Shown here piece by piece: positions 8,053-15,243 of a stretch of 64,000 nt of DNA. The DNA lies in assembly GCF_011766325.1 (NCBI RefSeq), contig NZ_BLLG01000023.1, positions 1 through 64,000 of the forward strand, read 5' to 3'. The translations under genes and the position numbers were made by a program. This stretch comes from Streptomyces pacificus (lineage in GTDB: Bacteria > Actinomycetota > Actinomycetes > Streptomycetales > Streptomycetaceae). The notes under the pieces are model-generated. The model was not told where the DNA came from, did no database searches, and saw nothing but the letters and a program-made list of their open reading frames with translations. Numbering within the stretch: the stretch's first letter is position 1; every line of letters starts with the position of its first letter.

Positions 8053-9921
8053 ATGACGGTTCTGCCTGATGACGGGCTCACGCTCGCCTCCGAGTTCCCC
8101 GACGCCACCCATGAGCAGTGGCAGCGCCTGGTCGAGGGTGTGCTGCGCACATCGGGCAAGGACGTGTCGGGCGCGGCGGCGGAAGAGGCGCTGGCGACAG
8201 CCCTGGACGACGGGCTCGTGGCGAGCCCCCTCTACACCGCGCGGGACACCGCGCCCGACGCCGGCTATCCCGGCTTCGCGCCGTATCTGCGCGGCAGCCG
8301 GCCGGTCGGCGGCTGGGACGTGCGCCAGCGCCACGGGCGCCCGGAGGCCGACCGCACCAACGAGGCCGTCCTCGGCGACCTCGAGAACGGCGCCACCTCG
8401 CTCTGGCTCACCGTCGGGGAGGCGGGCGTGCCGGTGACGGGCCTCGCCCGGGCCCTCGACGGCGTCTACCTCGACCTCGCCCCGGTCGTCCTCGACGCCG
8501 GCCCGGACACCGCGGCCGCCGCCGGCGAACTGCTGCGGCTCTACGCGGAGCGCGGCGTCCCGCGCGAGGAGGCACGGGGCAACCTCGGCGCCGACCCGCT
8601 GGGCATGTCCGCCCGCACCGGGGAAGGCGTGGACACCGAGGCGGCGGTGGAACTCGCCCGCCGCACCCGCGACCGGTACCCGGCACTGCGCGCGCTGACC
8701 GTCGACGCGCTGCCGTACCACGAGGCCGGGGCGTCCGCCGGGCAGGAGCTGGGGGCGTCGATCGCGACCGGAGTCGCCTACCTCCGGGCCCTGACCGCCG
8801 CCGGACTGGCGACCGGGGACGCCCTTCGGCAGCTGGAGTTCCGCTACGCCGCGACCGCCGACCAGTTCCTCACCGTCGCCAAACTGCGCGCCGCCCGCCG
8901 GCTGTGGGCCAGGGTGGCCGAGGCGTCCGGTGCCGCCGGGGACGCGGGCGCCGCCCAGCGCCAGCACGCCGTGACCTCGCCGGTGATGATGACCCGCCGC
9001 GACCCGTACGTGAACATGCTGCGCACCACCGTCGCCTGCCTCGGCGCGGGCGTCGGCGGCGCGGACGCCGTGACCGTGCTGCCCTTCGACCACGAACTCG
9101 GCCTGCCGGACGCCTTCGCCCGCCGCATCGCCCGCAACACCTCCTCCATCCTGCTGGAGGAGTCGCACCTCGGCCGGGTCGCCGACCCCGCGGGCGGATC
9201 CTGGTACGTGGAGCGGCTCACCGACGAACTCGCCCACGCGGCGTGGGCGTTCTTCCAGGAACTGGAGCGCGCCGGGGGCCAGGGTGAGGCCCTGCGCTCC
9301 GGACTGGTCGGCGAGCGCATCGCCGCCACCTGGGCGGAGCGCAAGCGCGGGCTCGCCGAGCGCCGTGAACCCGTGACCGGTGTCAGCGAGTTCCCGTTCC
9401 TCGACGAGCAGCCCGTCGAGCGCGAGCCCGCACCGGCAGCCGTCCGCCCGGCAGCCGTCCGCCCCGGGGGCGGACTGCCCCGGGTACGCCGCGACGAGGA
9501 CTACGAGGCCCTGCGCGCCCGCTCCGACGCCCATCTGGCCGCGACCGGCACCCGCCCCCGCGTCTTCCTCGCCGCGCTCGGACCCGCCTCCGCGCACACC
9601 GCGCGGGTGGCGTTCGCCTCGAACCTGTTCCAGGCGGGCGGTGTCGAACCGGTCCACGACCCGGTGACCGTCGACGCCGCCACGGCCGCCGGCGCCTTCG
9701 CCCGCAGCGGCGCCTCGGTCGCCTGCCTCTGCTCCGGCGACGCGCTGTACGAGGAGCAGGCCGAGGAGGTCGCCGAGGCCCTCAGGTCCGCCGGAGCCCG
9801 CCAGGTCTTCCTCGCCGGCCGCCCCGGCGGGTACCCGGGCGTCGACGCCTACGTCTTCACGGGCTGCGACGCGGTCGGCGTACTGTCCTCCGTACTCGAC
9901 CGCATGGGAGTGGCCCGGTGA
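8053..9921 (+). CDS. mutA: Methylmalonyl-CoA mutase small (alpha-type) subunit MutA
   Basis: 622 residues. Closely resembles the Streptomyces MutA small subunit: N-terminus MTVLPDDGLTLASEFPDATH, a TIM-barrel acyl-CoA domain through ~430, then a degenerate B12-binding-type domain (~490-620) that lacks the DxHxxG cobalamin ligand, as expected for this non-catalytic subunit. It pairs with MutB to interconvert succinyl-CoA and (R)-methylmalonyl-CoA, supplying or draining propionate-derived units for polyketide synthesis and odd-chain fatty-acid catabolism. The stop overlaps the mutB GTG by 4 bases (GTGA), so the two are translationally coupled. Confidence 0.95.
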   Translation: MTVLPDDGLTLASEFPDATHEQWQRLVEGVLRTSGKDVSGAAAEEALATALDDGLVASPLYTARDTAPDAGYPGFAPYLRGSRPVGGWDVRQRHGRPEADRTNEAVLGDLENGATSLWLTVGEAGVPVTGLARALDGVYLDLAPVVLDAGPDTAAAAGELLRLYAERGVPREEARGNLGADPLGMSARTGEGVDTEAAVELARRTRDRYPALRALTVDALPYHEAGASAGQELGASIATGVAYLRALTAAGLATGDALRQLEFRYAATADQFLTVAKLRAARRLWARVAEASGAAGDAGAAQRQHAVTSPVMMTRRDPYVNMLRTTVACLGAGVGGADAVTVLPFDHELGLPDAFARRIARNTSSILLEESHLGRVADPAGGSWYVERLTDELAHAAWAFFQELERAGGQGEALRSGLVGERIAATWAERKRGLAERREPVTGVSEFPFLDEQPVEREPAPAAVRPAAVRPGGGLPRVRRDEDYEALRARSDAHLAATGTRPRVFLAALGPASAHTARVAFASNLFQAGGVEPVHDPVTVDAATAAGAFARSGASVACLCSGDALYEEQAEEVAEALRSAGARQVFLAGRPGGYPGVDAYVFTGCDAVGVLSSVLDRMGVAR

Positions 9922-12152
9922 ACGGCCCGGTGAACGGACCCGATACGCAGATCCCCGACTTCTCCGAGGTCGCCCTCGGCCCGGGCACCCCCGCCGCCGG
10001 GGCCACCGAGGAGCAGTGGCGCGCCGCCGTCAAGGAGCGCACCGGCAGCAGCGCCGACGACCTGGTCTGGGAGACACCGGAGGGCATCGGCGTCAAGCCG
10101 CTCTACACCGGACGCGACCTGGAGGGCCTGGACTTCCTCGGCACCTACCCGGGCGTCGCGCCGTATCTGCGCGGCCCGTACCCCACGATGTACGTCAACC
10201 AGCCGTGGACGATCCGCCAGTACGCGGGCTTCTCCACCGCCGAGGAGTCCAACGCCTTCTACCGGCGCAACCTCGCCGCCGGCCAGAAGGGCCTCTCGGT
10301 CGCCTTCGACCTGCCCACGCACCGCGGCTACGACAGCGACCATCCGCGCGTCACCGGCGACGTCGGCATGGCGGGCGTCGCCATCGACTCGATCTACGAC
10401 ATGCGGCGGCTCTTCGACGGCATCCCGCTGGACCGGATGACGGTGTCGATGACGATGAACGGCGCCGTGCTGCCCGTGCTCGCGCTCTACATCGTCGCGG
10501 CGGAGGAGCAGGGCGTACCGCCCGAGAAGCTGGCGGGGACCATCCAGAACGACATCCTCAAGGAGTTCATGGTCCGCAACACCTACATCTACCCGCCGCG
10601 CCCCTCGATGCGGATCATCTCCGACATCTTCGCGTACACCTCGCAGCGGATGCCCCGGTACAACTCCATCTCCATCTCCGGCTACCACATCCAGGAGGCC
10701 GGCGCGACGGCCGACCTGGAGCTGGCGTACACCCTCGCCGACGGGGTGGAGTACCTGCGCGCCGGACGGGACGCGGGTCTGGACGTGGACGCCTTCGCGC
10801 CGCGCCTGTCCTTCTTCTGGGCGATCGGCATGAACTTCTTCATGGAGGTCGCCAAGCTGCGCGCGGCGCGGCTGCTGTGGGCCAAACTGGTCAGGCAGTT
10901 CGAACCGCAGAACGCCAAGTCGCTGTCGCTGCGCACCCATTCGCAGACCTCCGGCTGGTCCCTCACCGCGCAGGACGTCTTCAACAACGTCACCCGCACC
11001 TGCGTGGAGGCCATGGCGGCGACCCAGGGCCACACCCAGTCCCTGCACACCAACGCCCTCGACGAGGCCCTGGCGCTGCCCACCGACTTCTCCGCCCGCA
11101 TCGCCCGCAACACCCAGCTGGTGCTCCAGCAGGAGTCCGGCACCTGCCGGGTGATCGACCCCTGGGGCGGCAGCGCGTACGTCGAGAAGCTCACCCACGA
11201 CCTGGCACGCCGTGCCTGGCAGCACATCCGGGAGGTCGAGGCGGCCGGCGGCATGGCGCAGGCCATCGACGCGGGGATCCCCAAGCTGCGGGTGGAGGAG
11301 GCGGCGGCGCGCACCCAGGCCCGGATCGACTCCGGGCGGCAGCCGGTCATCGGCGTCAACAAGTACCGCGTCGCGAGCGACGAGGCGATCGACGTCCTCA
11401 AGGTCGACAACTCCTCCGTGCGCGCCCAGCAGATCGCCAAGCTGCGCCGCCTGCGCGAGGAGCGCGACGAGACAGCCTGCCGGGACGCGCTGCGCGCGCT
11501 GACCGAGGCCGCCGGGCGGGACTCCGGTGCCGGACTCGAGAGCAACCTGCTGGCGCTCGCGGTGAACGCGGCCCGGGCGAAGGCCACCGTCGGGGAGATC
11601 TCGGACGCCCTGGAGAAGGTGTACGGACGGCACGCGGGCCAGATCCGTACCATCTCCGGCGTGTACCGCAACGAGGCAGGGGAGTCGCCGTCCGTGGAAC
11701 GGACCAGGAGCCTGGCCGACCGCTTCGAGGAGGCGGAAGGCCGCCGTCCGCGCATCCTCGTCGCCAAGATGGGCCAGGACGGTCACGACCGCGGCCAGAA
11801 GGTGATCGCCTCCGCGTTCGCCGACCTGGGTTTCGACGTGGACGTCGGCCCCCTGTTCCAGACCCCGGCCGAGGTGGCCCGGCAGGCGGTGGAGGCGGAT
11901 GTGCACGTCGTGGGCGTCTCCTCGCTCGCGGCGGGCCATCTCACCCTCGTCCCCGCGCTGCGCGAGCAGCTGGCGGAGGAGGGCCGCGACGACATCATGA
12001 TCGTCGTGGGCGGGGTGATCCCGCCGCATGACGTGGCCACCCTGCTGGAGATGGGGGCGACGGCGGTCTTCCCGCCCGGCACGGTCATCCCCGACGCCGC
12101 CCACGACCTGGTCGAGCGCCTGGCCGCTGCGCTGGGCCACGACGGGCTGTAG
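9918..12152 (+). CDS. mutB: Methylmalonyl-CoA mutase large catalytic subunit MutB
   Basis: 744 residues, a normal length for the catalytic subunit. The N-terminal TIM barrel binds the CoA ester (NQPWTIRQYAGFSTAEESN; SVAFDLPTHRGYDSDHP). The C-terminal B12 domain contains MGQDGHDRG, where DGHDRG (~619-624) is the DxHxxG motif that ligates cobalamin, and a GG loop near DIMIVVGGVIPP. GTG start inside the mutA stop. Uses adenosylcobalamin for the radical rearrangement of (R)-methylmalonyl-CoA and succinyl-CoA. Followed after 6 bases by meaB, its reactivating GTPase. No cobalamin riboswitch is evident upstream of the operon. Confidence 0.97.
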   Translation: MNGPVNGPDTQIPDFSEVALGPGTPAAGATEEQWRAAVKERTGSSADDLVWETPEGIGVKPLYTGRDLEGLDFLGTYPGVAPYLRGPYPTMYVNQPWTIRQYAGFSTAEESNAFYRRNLAAGQKGLSVAFDLPTHRGYDSDHPRVTGDVGMAGVAIDSIYDMRRLFDGIPLDRMTVSMTMNGAVLPVLALYIVAAEEQGVPPEKLAGTIQNDILKEFMVRNTYIYPPRPSMRIISDIFAYTSQRMPRYNSISISGYHIQEAGATADLELAYTLADGVEYLRAGRDAGLDVDAFAPRLSFFWAIGMNFFMEVAKLRAARLLWAKLVRQFEPQNAKSLSLRTHSQTSGWSLTAQDVFNNVTRTCVEAMAATQGHTQSLHTNALDEALALPTDFSARIARNTQLVLQQESGTCRVIDPWGGSAYVEKLTHDLARRAWQHIREVEAAGGMAQAIDAGIPKLRVEEAAARTQARIDSGRQPVIGVNKYRVASDEAIDVLKVDNSSVRAQQIAKLRRLREERDETACRDALRALTEAAGRDSGAGLESNLLALAVNAARAKATVGEISDALEKVYGRHAGQIRTISGVYRNEAGESPSVERTRSLADRFEEAEGRRPRILVAKMGQDGHDRGQKVIASAFADLGFDVDVGPLFQTPAEVARQAVEADVHVVGVSSLAAGHLTLVPALREQLAEEGRDDIMIVVGGVIPPHDVATLLEMGATAVFPPGTVIPDAAHDLVERLAAALGHDGL

Positions 12153-12158
12153 CCGCCG

Positions 12159-13301
12159 ATGGCCAGGGAAGTCGATGTCGACGCGTACGCCAAGGGGGTG
12201 CTCGACGGGAAGCGGGCGGCGGTCGCCCGCGCCATCACGCTCGTCGAGTCCACCCGGCCCGACCACCGCGCCGCGGCCCAGCGGCTGCTGACCGAACTGC
12301 TCCCGCACAGCGGCGGCGCGCGGCGGATCGGGGTCAGCGGAGTGCCGGGGGTGGGCAAGTCCACCTTCATCGACGCCTTCGGCACGATGCTGACGGGGCT
12401 GGGGCACCGGGTGGCGGTGCTGGCCGTCGACCCGTCGTCCACCCGCACCGGCGGCTCCATCCTCGGCGACAAGACGAGGATGGAGCGGCTGTCCGCCGAC
12501 CCCGCGGCCTTCGTCCGGCCGTCGCCCTCGGCCGGCACCCTGGGCGGGGTGGCCAAGGCGACCCGCGAGTCCATCGTGGTGATGGAGGCGGCCGGGTACG
12601 ACGTGGTCCTCGTGGAGACGGTCGGCGTCGGCCAGTCCGAGACGGCGGTCGCCGGGATGGTCGACTCCTTCCTGCTGCTCACCCTGGCGCGTACCGGCGA
12701 CCAGCTCCAGGGCATCAAGAAGGGCGTCCTGGAACTGGCCGACGTCGTCGCGGTCAACAAGGCCGACGGCCCGCACGAGCGCGACGCCCGGGCCGCGGCG
12801 CGGGAACTGGCGGGCGCGCTGCGGCTGATGCGTCCCCACGGTCTCGGCTCCGCCGGACCTGGGGGTGCCCCATCGGCCGACGTTGTCGGGGCGCGTGGTC
12901 TCGGTTCCGCCGGACCTGGGGATGCGCCGTCGGCCCACGTTGTCGGGGCGCGTGGTTTCGGTTCCGCCGGACCTGGGGATGCGCCGTCGGCCGACGCCGC
13001 CTGGACCCCGCCGGTGCTGAGCTGCAGCGCCCGCGAGTCCAGGGGGCTCGACACCGTCTGGGACCGGCTGGAGCAGCACCGCGCCCTGCTCGAAGCGGAG
13101 GGCCGCCTCGTCGCCAAGCGCCGTGAGCAGCAGGTCGACTGGGCCTGGGCGATGGTAAGGGACGAACTCCTCGGCCGCCTCCGCTCCCATCCGGGGGTCC
13201 GGGCCCTCGGCCCCTCCCTCGAACAGCGGGTGCGCGACGGCGAACTGACGGCGACCCTCGCGGCGGAGCGCATCCTGGAGGTGTTCGCGGGGGAGGGATG
13301 A
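12159..13301 (+). CDS. meaB: MeaB/ArgK-type GTPase chaperone of methylmalonyl-CoA mutase, with repeat insertion
   Basis: 380 residues. G1/Walker A is GVPGVGKST (~60-68), DPSS(T)R and ETVGVGQSE correspond to switch regions, and NKAD (~200) is G4. MeaB loads and protects adenosylcobalamin on the mutase. Family members are usually ~310-330 residues. The extra length here is a block of nearly three 19-residue repeats (~228-281) rich in Gly, Ser and Ala, sitting between the helix after NKAD and the WTPPVL strand. The insertion is in frame and lies away from the nucleotide pocket, so function is probably kept. Confidence 0.93.
   Translation: MAREVDVDAYAKGVLDGKRAAVARAITLVESTRPDHRAAAQRLLTELLPHSGGARRIGVSGVPGVGKSTFIDAFGTMLTGLGHRVAVLAVDPSSTRTGGSILGDKTRMERLSADPAAFVRPSPSAGTLGGVAKATRESIVVMEAAGYDVVLVETVGVGQSETAVAGMVDSFLLLTLARTGDQLQGIKKGVLELADVVAVNKADGPHERDARAAARELAGALRLMRPHGLGSAGPGGAPSADVVGARGLGSAGPGDAPSAHVVGARGFGSAGPGDAPSADAAWTPPVLSCSARESRGLDTVWDRLEQHRALLEAEGRLVAKRREQQVDWAWAMVRDELLGRLRSHPGVRALGPSLEQRVRDGELTATLAAERILEVFAGEG
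12840..13001 (+). repeat. 57-bp in-frame tandem repeat inside meaB
   Basis: Units at 12840-12896, 12897-12953 and a partial third at 12954-13001, differing at only a few bases. Each adds 19 residues (core GSAGPGDAPSADVVGARG). The length being a multiple of three keeps meaB open. Confidence 0.9.
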
Positions 13302-13520
13302 ACGGGGTGGCGCACCGGGGCGCCACCACGAACCGCGGAGTGACGAGTGCGAATGGGGCAGTCACGCGGTGGACGCAATGCCGGTGGCAGGCGTGGGGCG
13401 GGTGCGACGTGCGGTGTCGGTGGGGTCTGCCGTGTACGTGGGGCCTGCGGAGTCTCCGTGGACGGCCTGCCGCGGGTCCGGCGGCGAGGCACGCCCCGAG
13501 CCCCGGCCGGGTGACCTCCC

Positions 13521-14831
13521 TCAGCGCGCCAGCGCCAGCATCACCAGCCGTCGCCACTTCAGCCGGGGCCGGGCGTGCGGGACTCCGGGCCGGTGGCGGG
13601 GGACGCGGACCCGCAGGGCGCCGGGCCGGACGGTGCAGCGCACGGGGGCGGGCATCGTCACGGCCTCCCCGTCCACACCGACCCGCACCTCCGGCGCGTC
13701 GGCGTCGACGACGACCTCGCGGGCGGTGAGCGAGGTGAACCCGGGCGAGCGTTCGCCGCGCAGCAGGCCGGCGGCCTGGGCCGCGCTGTCCACGGTGACG
13801 GCCAGGACGCCCAGGACACCGCGGTCGAGGCGGTCCCGGCGCGCGACCGCGGTCCGGTCCCCCGCGCGGTAGGGGTTGTTGCTCACCAGGACCGCCTGGG
13901 GGGAGGCCAGTGTCGTGCCCGCCGCCCGCACCGTGAGCCTCGGGCCCGCACGGTGCGTCAGCACGTCGGGGAACAGGTCCAGGGTGGTGCCGATCTTGTC
14001 GTCGCGGTACGTGTCGCTCTGCACCACCAGTGCATAGGCCCCGAACGAGGCGTTGTTGACGAAGACCCGTTCTCCGACGGTACCGAGGTCGACGGTGAGT
14101 TCGACCCCGTCGGTCAGGGCGTCCAGCGCCTTCGACGGGTCGTCCCGGTCGAGTCCCAGGTCCAGTGCGAAGTGGTTGCGGGTGCCGGCGGGTACCACCA
14201 TGAACGGCACGCCCCGCTCCGCCGCGACTCCCGCCACCAGGGCCTGCGTACCGTCACCGCCGGCCACCCCCAGCAGGTCGGCGCCGGCCGCCAGGGCTTC
14301 CCTGGCCACGGCCGCGACATCGCTCGGATGCTCCGGGTCCAGCAGGAAGACCTCGGCCCCCGCACGTTCGGCCTTCTCCCTCAGTCCGAAACCCGCCACC
14401 TTCCCCCCGCCCGACCGCGGGTTCATGATGAGGAACGGCCGCCCGGGGCGCCGTGCCGGCGCCCCGGGCCGGGCCTTGTGCCGGGCGTCCAGGGCGAGCG
14501 CCTCCCACCCGGCCGAGGCGGCCACCGCCCCGAGGACGAGGCACAGCACCATGATCCATAGCACCCCCGAACGCGCCTGCAGCCAGATGACGGTCAGCGG
14601 GGCGGCCATCGCCAGCAGAACCGCCAGCACCCGCACGGCCCCCCGCCGGGTCAGCGCCCACCAGAGAGCGGCCGCCGTCACCGCCGTCCCGCCGAGAACC
14701 AGGAGCACCATCGCGATACCGCCGAGACCGGAGGCCACCAGCAGCACCACGGCAGCGGCCGCCGCCAGAACGGCCAGCCGCGCACTCCACCGCTGCGCCC
14801 TCACCTCCCGTGTCCTGCCGTCGCCGTCCAT
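13521..14831 (-). CDS. Membrane-bound diacylglycerol kinase-family (lipid kinase) protein
   Basis: 436 residues from ATG at 14829-14831, with a strong GGAGGTGCC ribosome site. Residues ~18-105 carry about four hydrophobic helices; the rest is a DAGK_cat/YegS-type kinase: NPRSGGGK (~134-141) and the nucleotide loop GGDGT (~189-193), then NNASFGAY and SNNPY typical of the family's C-terminal lobe. It likely phosphorylates a membrane lipid such as diacylglycerol or a related lipid. It is convergent with meaB and divergent from the large LuxR gene, and appears monocistronic. The frame continues upstream to 15494, but that extension is not credible coding sequence. Confidence 0.85.
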   Translation of the reverse strand: MDGDGRTREVRAQRWSARLAVLAAAAAVVLLVASGLGGIAMVLLVLGGTAVTAAALWWALTRRGAVRVLAVLLAMAAPLTVIWLQARSGVLWIMVLCLVLGAVAASAGWEALALDARHKARPGAPARRPGRPFLIMNPRSGGGKVAGFGLREKAERAGAEVFLLDPEHPSDVAAVAREALAAGADLLGVAGGDGTQALVAGVAAERGVPFMVVPAGTRNHFALDLGLDRDDPSKALDALTDGVELTVDLGTVGERVFVNNASFGAYALVVQSDTYRDDKIGTTLDLFPDVLTHRAGPRLTVRAAGTTLASPQAVLVSNNPYRAGDRTAVARRDRLDRGVLGVLAVTVDSAAQAAGLLRGERSPGFTSLTAREVVVDADAPEVRVGVDGEAVTMPAPVRCTVRPGALRVRVPRHRPGVPHARPRLKWRRLVMLALAR

Positions 14832-15243
14832 GGCACCTCCGGTCCGTGTCCCCTCTCGGCCCACCGGGCCCCTCCCCCTCAGCCGGTGTCTCCTCGTCGC
14901 CCTGTCGGTTCTCGCTGCATCGGCACGGCACCATCCGGTACGACGGTTTCGCTGTCGCCTGAGTGCCCTGAATGCCTTCCCGCCCCCCTCCGCTCTCTTC
15001 CAGTGCCTTCCGCTTCCTTCCGGGAGTCCCTTCTTTCGTCTGCTCCTACCGTCATTGCACAACCGCATGGCGTGCGCCGCCTCTCCTGCCGCGCTTCTCC
15101 TGCCGCGCCGCGGCTGCGGCCGCCGCGGCATGGGGCCGCCCGTCCGCGGCCCCGTCCGCGACCGCCTACCGCCGCCGTTGGCGATCATGGAAGGGCGCTG
15201 GGACCATGAAGGCCGACGAACGGACGGCACGGCGGTGGAACCC
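14832..15243. other. Divergent intergenic region with pyrimidine-rich tract
   Basis: About 410 bases between the lipid-kinase and LuxR genes. A C/T-rich stretch on the plus strand (~14970-15050) with repeated CTTCC is striking. No operator or promoter could be assigned. Confidence 0.5.

Noticed and set aside
9849..13190. 1113-residue minus-strand ORF opposite mutA-mutB-meaB
   Set aside because: Antisense open frame caused by high GC; the plus strand has clear mutB/meaB motifs and the minus translation has no family features.
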